Positions 1 to 8,512 of a DNA stretch of 64,000 nucleotides are shown here, one piece after another. How positions within the stretch are numbered: position 1 is the stretch's first letter; the number at the start of each line of letters is the position of its first letter. The DNA is from Caproiciproducens faecalis (GTDB taxonomy: Bacteria; Bacillota; Clostridia; Oscillospirales; Acutalibacteraceae). The stretch spans positions 124,001-188,000 of the forward strand of contig NZ_JAGFNZ010000004.1 in assembly GCF_019448085.1 (NCBI RefSeq), read 5' to 3'. Both the position numbers and the translations under genes were made by a program. Under the pieces are notes generated by a model, which did no database searches, was not told the origin of the DNA, and saw only the letters and a list, made by a program, of their open reading frames with translations.

Positions 1-2
1 GA

Positions 3-1982
3 AAAGAAGGCTATTGCAGCAAACAGTATTTGAATATCAGTATGTCCGGCGGTACGACGACCAATAATCCGCCCGCCACCGGTACGGGAACAACGACCGG
101 TACGGCGGTGACGACCGCCTCCCTGAATGTACGCAGCGGTGCGGGCACCAATTACAGTGTGATTGTTACGCTCGCAAAGGGCGTTACCTTGACGGTAACG
201 GACAATTCCAATGCGTCTTGGGCAAAAATCAAGACCTCCGACGGGAAAGAAGGTTATTGCAGCAAGGAATTCCTGAATATTACGCTCGGGCAGGATAACA
301 CGGGTTCCAATAACGGAACGGAACCCAACACAGACCCCGGAACGGGAACCGGTTCCGATGATAATGCCGATACAGGCGACACGGGCTCTGATTCCCACAC
401 CATTACGGGTGCAAGCGTAACGGCGGATATGCTGCGGCTGAGGGAATCGCCGGATACAAGCGGCAAAATCCTTGCAAACCTGCCGAAAGGGACAAGCCTG
501 ACGGTGCTGGACACTTCCAATTCGGCCTGGACAAAGGTACAGACCGCAAGCGGAGTAGCGGGCTACGTCAGTTCGGAATATATCCAGATTCATTACTCCG
601 ACGATACAACAAACACGACTGCGCTTTCGCTCTCCACCACTTCCCAGAGTATCCCGGTGGGGAAGACGCTGTATATTCAGGCGAATATTTCCCCGAGCGG
701 AACCTATATTAACTGGACAAGCAGCAATCCGAATGTTGCTACGGTATCCAATGGATATGTCTATGCCGTTTCCAACGGCACCGCGCTGATTACGGCCAAG
801 TCGGGAACCTACACGGCGACTTGCAATGTGACCGTAACCAACGCCGAACCGGTGAAAACCGCTTTTGCCTCTCCGAATATTGCAAGTACGGGCGCGACGG
901 TCACGCTGACCGCGGTAACCGATACGACACGCGATGGCGTGCAGTTTGTCATTACCATGCCGGACGGCAGCCAAAAGGCACTGAACGCCGATTCCTTTGT
1001 TGAAGAGTCCAAGCAGAATACATATACAAAAAAATGGACTGCCACAACAACATTCAGCACAGCCGGTACTTACTCCTTCACCGCTTATTCGTCGCTGAAC
1101 GGAAGCATGAGCTCCACGGGCTACACGACTAACGCGTATGTTTCCAATCAGCAGGATTTTATCACCTCATCAAGTGAAGAACGCAGAGCCAGCGACCAAA
1201 TGATTTCTCTGATTGCGAAATGGGAGGGGTACAGCTCAACGGTGTACGCCGACCAGCTTACGTCCAATCAGGTACCTACCATCGGTTACGGCTGCACCTT
1301 CGGGGCTAACGCAGTCTTCTACAACAATATGACGGAAACGGAAGCCTGGTCGCTTCTGGTCAATAAGATCAATAATTCTTCCTATACATCCGAACTGAAC
1401 AAGATGATTCAGAACAATCATTTCCTGATGAATCAGAATCAGGCGGACTGCTTAATCAGCTTTGCCTATAATGTCGGCGCGGGCTATTTCAACAGTACTG
1501 CGGAAATGGATTTCAGAAGGATTATGAAAAATGCGGTGGTTCCGCCGGCGCTTTTCTCCGGTGAAACGCTTGCCGCAACCGTCACAAAGGACACCATCGT
1601 CAGGGATCAGCCCAGCATCGGCGGCGGAGAGGTCTGCAGCGTAATCTCAGGCACTTCGCTCCTCGTTACGGAGTGCAACTTTGCAAATACAAAAGACGGC
1701 TGGTACAGAGTGCAGCTTTCAGACGGCAGCACCGGCTGGGTCAATTCCGGTTACATCAATCTATCAAACTCCGATTCCCTGACCCATGACCTCAATTACA
1801 CCAACGCCTCCGCGTTCGGATCGGACCTCATCCGCTGGAATCAGGCGGGCGGAAAATTCTACACCGGACTGTTCTACAGACGGCTTGGCGAAGCGAATGT
1901 TTACAATTACGGCGACTATGAAGCAGTGAAGTTCAACCGGTACAATTACACCTATCCCAACGCGGCGGCCGGACTGAGCTGA
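3..1982 (+). CDS. Cell-wall lysozyme, GH24 with SH3b and Ig-like domains (5' partial)
   Basis: The reading frame is open at the left edge, so the N terminus (and any signal peptide) is missing. The first codons spell KEGYCSKQYLNI, the end of an SH3b repeat matching KEGYCSKEFLNI further on, so the TTG at 30 is not the real start. Counting from that TTG: SH3b about 30-86 and 129-186, a BIG2-like Ig domain about 196-270, a second Ig-like stretch about 275-370, then a T4-type GH24 lysozyme from about 390. The catalytic Glu lies in KWEGY, Asp nine residues later (YADQ), and Thr in PTIGYG; SFAYNVGAGYF and RWNQAGGKF are further GH24 signatures. Another SH3b (about 517-577) sits between those two signatures. 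Likely a secreted peptidoglycan hydrolase that binds the wall through SH3b repeats. It converges on flagellin; a link to motility is not shown. Confidence 0.85.
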   Translation, partial: KEGYCSKQYLNISMSGGTTTNNPPATGTGTTTGTAVTTASLNVRSGAGTNYSVIVTLAKGVTLTVTDNSNASWAKIKTSDGKEGYCSKEFLNITLGQDNTGSNNGTEPNTDPGTGTGSDDNADTGDTGSDSHTITGASVTADMLRLRESPDTSGKILANLPKGTSLTVLDTSNSAWTKVQTASGVAGYVSSEYIQIHYSDDTTNTTALSLSTTSQSIPVGKTLYIQANISPSGTYINWTSSNPNVATVSNGYVYAVSNGTALITAKSGTYTATCNVTVTNAEPVKTAFASPNIASTGATVTLTAVTDTTRDGVQFVITMPDGSQKALNADSFVEESKQNTYTKKWTATTTFSTAGTYSFTAYSSLNGSMSSTGYTTNAYVSNQQDFITSSSEERRASDQMISLIAKWEGYSSTVYADQLTSNQVPTIGYGCTFGANAVFYNNMTETEAWSLLVNKINNSSYTSELNKMIQNNHFLMNQNQADCLISFAYNVGAGYFNSTAEMDFRRIMKNAVVPPALFSGETLAATVTKDTIVRDQPSIGGGEVCSVISGTSLLVTECNFANTKDGWYRVQLSDGSTGWVNSGYINLSNSDSLTHDLNYTNASAFGSDLIRWNQAGGKFYTGLFYRRLGEANVYNYGDYEAVKFNRYNYTYPNAAAGLS

Positions 1983-2022
1983 GAAGCGGGGAATCGATTC
2001 CCCCAGTCAAGCCTTGCCTGCC

Positions 2023-2047
2023 AGCCCCCTCACAGAGGGGGCTTTTC
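2023..2047 (+). terminator. Rho-independent terminator after lysozyme gene
   Basis: A nine-base-pair stem, AGCCCCCTC / GAGGGGGCT, with a three-base loop is followed by TTTTCTTT, 40 bases after the lysozyme stop codon. Confidence 0.85.
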
Positions 2048-2104
2048 TTTGCTTTTTGGTAGCCTGCTATCAGACATTGCTTTGCCCTCAGGCCGGGCAG
2101 GCCC

Positions 2105-2192
2105 CTACTTTCGATCTTGTCCGAAAGTAGGCAAAGGACGCGCAGGGGGATTTTGAATTCCCGGCGGGGAAAGCTCCATAAAATCCCCCTGC
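2105..2192. repeat. Two-hairpin intergenic element
   Basis: In the ~290 bp between the lysozyme terminator and the flagellin terminator there is no gene. It holds two perfect inverted repeats: CTACTTTCG / CGAAAGTAG (2105-2113 with 2122-2130) and a 13-bp GCAGGGGGATTTT / AAAATCCCCCTGC stem (2142-2154 with 2180-2192) that encloses a smaller TTCCC / GGGAA hairpin. From memory the layout resembles dispersed intergenic repeats of Clostridia; copy number cannot be tested in one window. Confidence 0.5.
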
Positions 2193-2276
2193 ACTCCCAA
2201 GTATCCCCAAAACACCTTTATGCGATTCGATATCGTTGTGTTTTTCATTGACGGGGGTAACGGAAAGAGAATTAAC

Positions 2277-2314
2277 GCAAAAAAGCGCCCGCGGACAATG
2301 TCCGTGGGCGCTTT
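2277..2314 (-). terminator. Terminator of flagellin gene
   Basis: A near-perfect stem of AAAGCGCCC-CGGACA against TGTCCG-GGGCGCTTT lies 28 bases beyond the flagellin stop. Read on the minus strand it runs straight into a T tract. Confidence 0.85.
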
Positions 2315-2341
2315 GTAAATGAAGTAATATGCTGGAAAAAA

Positions 2342-3886
2342 TTACTGTAAGAGTTTCAGAACGTTCTGTGGCTGTGTATTTGCCTGAGCAAGCATGGACT
2401 GAGCGGCCTGAGCAAGAACGTTGTTCTTGGTCATTTCCATCATTTCCTTAGCCATGTCAACGTCACGGATACGGCTTTCAGCGGAAGTTAAGTTCTCGCT
2501 TGTTACGCCGAGGTTAGTAACGGTGTGCTCAAGTCTGTTCTGCAGTGCGCCAAGGTCGGCTCTTGTGCCGGAAACCTGATTGATAGCATCAGAAATCGTC
2601 TCGATAGCAGCTTTTGCATCATCCTGTGTGGCCACAGAGATAGTTGTAAGCCCAAGACCTTCAGTACTCATATTGCCAACGCTGAGCTTAACCTGCTGGT
2701 CGGAAGCTGCACTTGCACCAATCTGCAGAGCGAGTTCAGAACCGCCGATTCCGCCGGTGCCGCCAGTTAAGGTAATTCCACCAGCTGCGCCCAGACCTGT
2801 TACGACATTTGCCGCCGACTGAGAACCGTCAAAATCAACGGTAACGCCTTTCACGCCATTTTCCTTTAAGAGAGCGTTAATATCGGAAGCAGTGTAATCC
2901 TTAGAGGTGGAGAGTGTCAATGTCGGAGTAGCTCCACCCGTAAAGCTCGGGTTTGCGCCGCTTGCAAACGTCAGCTTCGTAATTCCCAATGAGCCCGCAC
3001 TGACATCAACGGAGAAGCCATTTCCAAAAGCACCACTAACAGTAGCTTTTGTTGGGCCCTGTACGATAATGTCGCTGATTGCGGCATCCACAGTGTCTGC
3101 GGTACCCTCTGCGGTAGCTTCAATGTATTTGTCGGTGGAAGTAAATGCTATTTCAGCATCCTTCGGGCCGCCTGCCTTAGCAATCATGTCATTTAAATCA
3201 GCAGCGGTATATCTGACCGTTCCAACGGTACCACCATTGTCGTTTTGTGTCAGTGTAAAGGTAAGTGTTTTTGTATTAGCGTCCCAAGTTGCACCATCGG
3301 TAGAATTCTTTGCATCAGTTGTTGTAGCGTCTGCAAATACAAATTTTACGGTGGAACCCTTTTCAAGACCGGTTACATCAATTGTGCCGTTTGCTGCACC
3401 TGCGGTATTTGCTTCTAAATTAGTACCAGCAACATTTGTGCCGGTAGCGCTGGCTTTGACATCCAAAGAGCCATCCAACAGGTTGATCTTGTTAAAGTTA
3501 GTGGAAGTAGCGATTCTGTCGATTTCGCTCTTCAGAGAGTCAACTTCCTTCTGGATGTTCTCACGGTCAACGTCGTTCTGGTAAGTACCGTTAGAGGACT
3601 GGGTTGCCAGCTCTTTCATTCTCTGCAGAATGGAAGCGGTCTCGTTCAGAGCGCCTTCAGCGGTCTGTACAAGAGAGATACCGTCGTTGGCGTTGTTGGT
3701 AGCCTGGTCAAGTCCGCGGATCTGGCCGCGCATTTTCTCGGAAATGGCAAGACCGGCAGCGTCGTCACCGGCACGGTTGATTTTGTAGCCAGAAGACAGT
3801 TTTTCAAGGTTCTTGCTAACGGAATTGTTGTTATTGGCCAACATTCTGTTCGCGTTTAACGCGGCAATATTGTGTTGAATACGCAT
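2342..3886 (-). CDS. fliC: Flagellin
   Basis: Filament subunit exported through the flagellar type III system and polymerised under the FliD cap. The N-terminal D0/D1 region (about 1-140) begins [16 protein letters not shown] and has [20 protein letters not shown]; the C-terminal coil (about 420-514) ends [17 protein letters not shown]. The middle, about 140-420, is variable, Thr/Ala/Gly-rich and contains two similar segments (about 205-250 and 320-355). At 514 residues it is much longer than the ~300-residue Bacillus Hag. AGGAGG lies eight bases before the ATG. It has its own sigma-D-like promoter and terminator, and the leader carries probable CsrA sites, so expression should respond to SigD/FlgM and to CsrA/FliW encoded next door. 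Confidence 0.97.
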   Translation of the reverse strand: MRIQHNIAALNANRMLANNNNSVSKNLEKLSSGYKINRAGDDAAGLAISEKMRGQIRGLDQATNNANDGISLVQTAEGALNETASILQRMKELATQSSNGTYQNDVDRENIQKEVDSLKSEIDRIATSTNFNKINLLDGSLDVKASATGTNVAGTNLEANTAGAANGTIDVTGLEKGSTVKFVFADATTTDAKNSTDGATWDANTKTLTFTLTQNDNGGTVGTVRYTAADLNDMIAKAGGPKDAEIAFTSTDKYIEATAEGTADTVDAAISDIIVQGPTKATVSGAFGNGFSVDVSAGSLGITKLTFASGANPSFTGGATPTLTLSTSKDYTASDINALLKENGVKGVTVDFDGSQSAANVVTGLGAAGGITLTGGTGGIGGSELALQIGASAASDQQVKLSVGNMSTEGLGLTTISVATQDDAKAAIETISDAINQVSGTRADLGALQNRLEHTVTNLGVTSENLTSAESRIRDVDMAKEMMEMTKNNVLAQAAQSMLAQANTQPQNVLKLLQ

Positions 3887-3894
3887 AATTTTTT

Positions 3895-3967
3895 CCTCCT
3901 GAATTTTGTTTTAGTACGCGCGGCAAAATGCCGGTCGCGCCTTTTTGAAAGAACGTCCTTGTTCTTT
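3895..3967 (-). promoter_or_regulatory. Probable CsrA binding sites in flagellin leader
   Basis: On the minus strand a perfect 7-bp stem AAAGAAC / GTTCTTT (3961-3967 with 3948-3954) presents AAGGAC in its loop. The string GAACAAGGACGT matches the known CsrA consensus RUACARGGAUGU at 10 of 12 positions. A second GGA site is the Shine-Dalgarno AGGAGG itself (3895-3900). A further GC-rich hairpin lies between them (about 3917-3940). This mirrors the two-site hag leader of B. subtilis, where CsrA blocks ribosome access and FliW relieves it. Confidence 0.6.
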
Positions 3968-4049
3968 GCTGTGCAGTGGATTCTGCCTTGACGGGCCCTG
4001 TCTCAGCAGAAAGAAAATATGCTGTTATAAGTTTTTGCTTACAACTGAT

Positions 4050-4076
4050 ATTTCGGTATAAAATGGAAAAAGTTTA
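4050..4076 (-). promoter_or_regulatory. Sigma-D-like promoter of flagellin
   Basis: On the minus strand TAAA (4073-4076), 15 bases, then ACCGAAAT (4050-4057); the B. subtilis SigD consensus is TAAA-N14-16-GCCGATAT. It predicts a leader of about 155 bases that includes the CsrA-type hairpin. Confidence 0.65.
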
Positions 4077-4134
4077 GCATTTTTCGCCCTTTTTCGAAAA
4101 AAATTATATTTATTTTTTAGGAATATACCAAACT

Positions 4135-4359
4135 CTACTTTAAAAGTTTTTTCAGCTGGTCAAGAGCCTGTTTTTGGGGTGCCACACTGGCTTCTTCGTT
4201 CATGGCGCGGGTTTCCCAAAGCTCTTTGCGGATAATCGGAATTTCCTTTGGTGCGTTGATGCAGATTTTGGCGCGGTCGCCGCTGATTTCTGATATAATA
4301 ATTTCAATATTGTCCCCGATAATAATGGATTCGGAGACCTTTCGGCTGATTACAAGCAC
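4135..4359 (-). CDS. csrA: Carbon storage regulator CsrA
   Basis: RNA-binding translational regulator, 74 residues, the normal size. It starts [20 protein letters not shown] and keeps the conserved core with [20 protein letters not shown]. In Bacillus it represses flagellin translation and is sequestered by FliW. It lies 12 bases after fliW and just upstream of flagellin, whose leader has matching GGA sites. The tail after residue 55 is Lys/Gln-rich as in other Gram-positive CsrA proteins. Confidence 0.95.
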   Translation of the reverse strand: MLVISRKVSESIIIGDNIEIIISEISGDRAKICINAPKEIPIIRKELWETRAMNEEASVAPQKQALDQLKKLLK

Positions 4360-4371
4360 AGAAGATTCCTC

Positions 4372-4803
4372 CTATCTATTGTCACGGAATAGTTTGTAGC
4401 GAATCGGATATTCCGTATTGTCCAGAATGATCTGCTTTGCTTTTTTGGTGTTTACATCGATGACGATCGGCGCTTTCAGGTTTATAACGGATTCGTTCAG
4501 ATTCGGTTTGATGACCGCCACGACCAGAACACAGAGGTTTTCCGCATCCGCTTCACCGAAATAGGCAAGTTCCGACTCCGGGAAAACGGGGTGATAATCA
4601 TTGACAATGGGGTAGGGATCCACTACTACAAAGGATGGAACGTCGCAATGGGCTGCCTGCAGGTTCCAAATAATTCCACTCTCATCCTCATGGTACAGAA
4701 GATATTCCCGTATGTCTTCAAAACCTAAAATTCCCTCTTCAAAATGAATGATATTCTGAACGCCTGTTTCCGTATTCTGCAATTCTGAGTGATTCGTATC
4801 CAT
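4372..4803 (-). CDS. fliW: Flagellar assembly factor FliW
   Basis: CsrA antagonist, 143 residues. Recognisable by IIHFEEGILGFEDIREYLL near the N terminus, the NDYHPVF segment, and NLKAPIVIDVNTKKAKQIIL with YPIRY near the C terminus. In the Bacillus partner-switch model FliW binds either flagellin or CsrA, so flagellin building up in the cell frees CsrA to stop further translation. Preceded by GGGAGG and followed by csrA as a likely two-gene unit, because a hairpin terminator separates it from the upstream operon. Confidence 0.95.
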   Translation of the reverse strand: MDTNHSELQNTETGVQNIIHFEEGILGFEDIREYLLYHEDESGIIWNLQAAHCDVPSFVVVDPYPIVNDYHPVFPESELAYFGEADAENLCVLVVAVIKPNLNESVINLKAPIVIDVNTKKAKQIILDNTEYPIRYKLFRDNR

Positions 4804-4838
4804 AATTAACCTCCCTGTACTGTCAGTTATCTGTTAGC

Positions 4839-4866
4839 AAAAACAGCCTCCCAAAGGGGGCTGTTC
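4839..4866 (-). terminator. Terminator between DUF6470 gene and fliW
   Basis: AACAGCC-CCC TTT GGG-A-GGCTGTT on the minus strand is followed by TTTTTGC. It should end, at least partly, the flgM-flgN-flgK-flgL-DUF6470 transcript before fliW. Confidence 0.75.
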
Positions 4867-4876
4867 CAATTTTTAA

Positions 4877-5485
4877 TTATGCGGTCACGTCCATCTCCGG
4901 CGGTTGATAGTCCGGGCTTGCCGACGGCGGAACGTACTGGGGCTTTCCCAGATATTTGAATTCCACATGCGCGTATTCCTTCACCAAAAATTCAACCTTG
5001 GCGGGGGTGAATTTTAGCTTTGGCTTGTTCTTCGTCAGCCAGTCGTAATTTTTCCTGTCCGTTTCATACTGCGTGGAAAACTGCTGCGGATCCCAGTTTA
5101 TGTCGGCAGGGCTGGACGGAATTCCAATGGTGCTTTGTATGGTGGGCTGAATATGCTGAAAAGCAAGAGCGCCCAGCGAACCGGTATCGTTTTGTGCATT
5201 CATAAGCGATTTTCCTTTTTTTGCAAGATCTGCGGTGCCGCTCATTGCGGCAAGTACCCGCTCTTCGTACGCACTTAGTTCCGTGTGATTTTTCATAGCG
5301 GTAGATCTTACTTTGTTTCTGAATTCATGTGTGTCAAAATACAGCTTTGATGTGTAAGGGGTTAAGTCGGTAAAATCCACAATTCCCTGCTGGGAAATAC
5401 CGTCGTTAGCTATTTCCAACTTGGCATTGTGAATTTTTACTTCAAAGGAAATGGGAACATTAACAATATCTAAAAGCTGTTCCAT
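4877..5485 (-). CDS. DUF6470 family protein (YviE-like)
   Basis: 202 residues, soluble, no signal peptide or membrane segment. It matches the uncharacterised B. subtilis YviE in position (flgL-yviE-fliW-csrA-hag) and in type: a basic N-terminal stretch with ISFEVKIHNAKLEI, a GDLAKKG-like central helix (TADLAKKGKSLMN), and a hydrophilic C terminus with KFTPAKVEFLVKEY and PPSASPDYQPPEMDV. No biochemical role is known to me; its fixed place suggests something connected with hook-associated proteins or filament assembly. AGGTGAG precedes the ATG. Confidence 0.8.
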   Translation of the reverse strand: MEQLLDIVNVPISFEVKIHNAKLEIANDGISQQGIVDFTDLTPYTSKLYFDTHEFRNKVRSTAMKNHTELSAYEERVLAAMSGTADLAKKGKSLMNAQNDTGSLGALAFQHIQPTIQSTIGIPSSPADINWDPQQFSTQYETDRKNYDWLTKNKPKLKFTPAKVEFLVKEYAHVEFKYLGKPQYVPPSASPDYQPPEMDVTA

Positions 5486-5515
5486 TGTAACTCACCTCGA
5501 TTACTGCTCGTTTGA

Positions 5516-6859
5516 CTATTTCATGAAATCAAGGAATGTCGGCTGAAGAATCTGAGCGCCCACTTTCAAAGCCGCACTGTAAGCGTACTGCTGGTAGATT
5601 TGATCCATAACGGCATCCTCAAAATCTACATATTCAGTCTTGTCAATTTTATCCATTACCTTATCGCCCATGGATTCAAGATTGGTAAGGGTGGTTGTAA
5701 GGAAATTGGATTTTGTACCGCTCTCCGTTATTTTGGAAAGCAGAGCGTCTCCCTGTTTGCTGAGATTGTCCAGATACGGTTTGATTTCATCCATAGAAAA
5801 GGTAGAGCCGTCTTTGCCCTCCAGTTTATCCGCAATCTGGCCCAGAAGTGTGTAAAGGTTATTGGAAACACCGTTTTCGGTGCCATCCACCGTACCATAG
5901 CCCAGAAAAGAGATCCCGGGAATGGCGGAATTGAAAACACTCTGGCTGTTAATGTCAGTGCTGCCGTTTTCCGTGCTGAGACCAAGACCGATATTGACAT
6001 AAGACTGTTCATTAGCAAGCTGCTTTAAACCCTCCGCCCCAATGGTATCCGTTGCCGTAGCGGTCTGAACGCTTGTGTCCACAGGGCAGTTCAAGTCGCC
6101 GGAGATCGCGGCTTTTGACAGATCAAAGGTAACGGTGGAATCATTCGAAGCCGTTAAACTCGGAGCGGTCTTCAGCGCCGTCAGTATGTCGCTGTTTTTC
6201 GCCCCGGTTGGCAGATTAACAGTCAGCGTTTTCGAAGAGGTGTCTGCAGAAACAGAGGGCGTAGCGCCATCTGCTGTATTTACCTGAATCTTATAGCCGT
6301 TGAACTGTGCGTCCCCCAGCGTGATCTGAGCGCCGTTATAGCTCAGTGTGGAGCCGGCCTCAATTTTTCCGGTGTTGACGTCGATTCCCCGGTACAGCAG
6401 ATTGCCGTCTGCGCCAACGGTAAAGGGCGGTTCGCTGGTGGCGGATCCGCTAAAGACATATTTGTCGCCGAACTGCGTGTTTGCCGGGGAAAGAATGGTT
6501 TGCTGAAGCGCGCGGAGTTTGGTGGCAATGGTCGTCCGGTCGGAAGCCGACATGGTCCCGTTAATTGCCTGAATACAGTCGCCGGAAGACGCTTCCTTTA
6601 TAACATTATGGATGGAAGTCATCGCGCTCTGTGCGGTCAACAGCTGGTCGGAAGTGTCTGAAAGCTCACTCTGGTAACTGTCGTTCTTAAGATATTCCCG
6701 CCTGAGAAGAAAGGCTTTGGAAGCGGAAAACGGGTCTTCCGACGCCTTGTTGAATTTCCGCAGTGTCGTCTCCCGAAGGCTTGCCTCATTCAGCGCGTTG
6801 AGGGAATTATTCAGATTGTTATTATATTGCTTCATAACCATGCCCATGGTAATTCTCAT
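5516..6859 (-). CDS. flgL: Hook-filament junction protein FlgL (HAP3)
   Basis: 447 residues. The N terminus, MRITMGMVMKQYNNNLNNSL, is typical FlgL, and the C-terminal coil (VDFEDAVMDQIYQQYAYSAA) resembles flagellin D0. It joins FlgK to the filament. The middle (about 140-330) is a variable, surface-type insert holding a small beta-rich module, about 209-247 (TLTVNLPTGAKNSDILTALK), similar to segments in flagellin and FliD. It follows flgK by 30 bases in the flgM operon under a sigma-D promoter. Confidence 0.93.
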   Translation of the reverse strand: MRITMGMVMKQYNNNLNNSLNALNEASLRETTLRKFNKASEDPFSASKAFLLRREYLKNDSYQSELSDTSDQLLTAQSAMTSIHNVIKEASSGDCIQAINGTMSASDRTTIATKLRALQQTILSPANTQFGDKYVFSGSATSEPPFTVGADGNLLYRGIDVNTGKIEAGSTLSYNGAQITLGDAQFNGYKIQVNTADGATPSVSADTSSKTLTVNLPTGAKNSDILTALKTAPSLTASNDSTVTFDLSKAAISGDLNCPVDTSVQTATATDTIGAEGLKQLANEQSYVNIGLGLSTENGSTDINSQSVFNSAIPGISFLGYGTVDGTENGVSNNLYTLLGQIADKLEGKDGSTFSMDEIKPYLDNLSKQGDALLSKITESGTKSNFLTTTLTNLESMGDKVMDKIDKTEYVDFEDAVMDQIYQQYAYSAALKVGAQILQPTFLDFMK

Positions 6860-6889
6860 AGGTGCTGTCCTCCTTTTAGAGCGTGCGGC

Positions 6890-8500
6890 TTATCTGCCGA
6901 CGATGCCCATTTTATTGATGATGGTATCCAGCGCTTCGTCCAGCGTGGTCATAAACCGGGAAGAGGCGGTTAGTGCCTGATTGTACATAATCAGGTTGAT
7001 TCCCTCTTCGTTGACGTCTACCGCAGAGATGGACGTTCTCTGCGTATCGATTTCATTCAGCGTGGAATTATAGGTGCTGTCCTGCCTGGTGATATCCTTT
7101 ACCTGAAGGGCAAGGACAGAAACAGAAACATCTGAGACAAAGGATTCTATCGAAGTGGTAAACAACGTTGTACCGCCCACATTGTCATCATTCGTTGTAT
7201 ATGTTTTATCTTTGGCAAGCTGGGTTACCATATACAGGACATTGTCCCCCAGCTTGGAAGTGTCCACACCAGTCGATGTCTGCTTTGTAGCGGTTATGTA
7301 GGAACTGGTGGCTGAATTCCACGCGTCCGCAATGCTGATGTTTCCGGCGGTGATTCCGGTTGTTTCGCCGTCTGCAGTGGTGAACAGGGGTTTGTTGTCA
7401 CCGCCTGCGTTTGTGCTGTTGATGGTATTCATTGTGTTTGCAAAATCATTTGCCAGCTTGTCCAGAACGGTTTCATAATAACCGATGCCGCGTTCCGCTG
7501 TGGCGGAATCGAATTCCCCTTTTTCATTGAGCATGGAAAGATATCCGCCGAACATTCCCTCCGTCAGATCCGCGTTTGTCAGGGTAACCGGGTTGCCGTC
7601 AATATCCGTGACGGCGTGTCCGTCAGCGTCCATTGCCTGTACGGCATTTCCGTCCCCGTCGTTCAGAGCCATAGTGACATAACCGGTATCTTCGTCCGCT
7701 GTCATGCTGAACTGGCTGTACTGATTGTTCGATACAAGGCTGAATTTTTGATCGCCGGATACAAGGTCGATTTGCAGCTCTGAAACCGAACGCCCGGAAC
7801 CGACATCCACACTTTTGGAAGAAACTTCGATGTTTGCGTATTGGGAAAGCTCATCGATCATGGTGTTGCGCTGATCGGTCAGTTCCAGTGCGGAGGTGCC
7901 TGAAATCTCGGAGCTTTTAATTTCCTCATTGAGATGTGCAATATTTTTCAGAAGATTGTTTGCTTTTGTAATGGCATCGTTCTGAAGAGACTTGGTCTGC
8001 TGACTGCGTATCTTTGACAACTGCTGAGAAGCGTTGTTAAAGGCCTTTGTCAAAAGCAGAGACGAGTTCTTGACTATATTCTCAAGATTGAAATCGGAAG
8101 GGGAAGAAGCCAGAGAATTCAGCTGTGTTACCAAATCTGAAAACTGGGCGCTGAGCCCGTCTTTGGTCGATTCATCAAAAATATCTTCAATATCGCTGAG
8201 GGTATCCAGCTGTGTGCCGGTCTTCCCGGTTTTGGCGTGTTCCGAACGGTACCGTATATCCAGATAGGGGTCTCTGATCTGGCTGACGCCACTGCAGTTT
8301 ACTCCCCCGCCGATCTCCAGATCAGCGGATGCGTAACGCATGCCGCTGCCGACCGGAGCAATCGAGTAGGAATCCACCCGCTGTCTTGTATAACCCGTGG
8401 TGTTAACGTTCGTCATGTTCTGACCGGTTACCTGCAGGTTGGCCCGGGCAGCCTGAATACCGCTTTTGGCAACATAAAACCCGGAAAATGTTGACGACAT
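6890..8500 (-). CDS. flgK: Hook-associated protein FlgK (HAP1)
   Basis: 536 residues, close to the family norm. N-terminal rod/hook motif: SGIQAARANLQVTGQNMTNV followed by NTTGYTRQRV; C terminus has VNVNEEGINLIMYNQALTAS-type sequence (here SAVDVNEEGINLIMYNQAL) followed by SRFMTTLDEALDTIINKMG. It caps the hook and forms the hook-filament junction with FlgL. The AAGGAGG site sits seven to eight bases before the ATG. It lies 12 bases after flgN, its dedicated export chaperone. Confidence 0.96.
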   Translation of the reverse strand: MSSTFSGFYVAKSGIQAARANLQVTGQNMTNVNTTGYTRQRVDSYSIAPVGSGMRYASADLEIGGGVNCSGVSQIRDPYLDIRYRSEHAKTGKTGTQLDTLSDIEDIFDESTKDGLSAQFSDLVTQLNSLASSPSDFNLENIVKNSSLLLTKAFNNASQQLSKIRSQQTKSLQNDAITKANNLLKNIAHLNEEIKSSEISGTSALELTDQRNTMIDELSQYANIEVSSKSVDVGSGRSVSELQIDLVSGDQKFSLVSNNQYSQFSMTADEDTGYVTMALNDGDGNAVQAMDADGHAVTDIDGNPVTLTNADLTEGMFGGYLSMLNEKGEFDSATAERGIGYYETVLDKLANDFANTMNTINSTNAGGDNKPLFTTADGETTGITAGNISIADAWNSATSSYITATKQTSTGVDTSKLGDNVLYMVTQLAKDKTYTTNDDNVGGTTLFTTSIESFVSDVSVSVLALQVKDITRQDSTYNSTLNEIDTQRTSISAVDVNEEGINLIMYNQALTASSRFMTTLDEALDTIINKMGIVGR

Positions 8501-8512
8501 GTGAGTGCCTCC

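Noticed and set aside
2907-3584. 225-codon plus-strand frame opposite flagellin
   Set aside because: Low-complexity Val/Ala/Ser translation, antisense to the variable part of flagellin, no family match.
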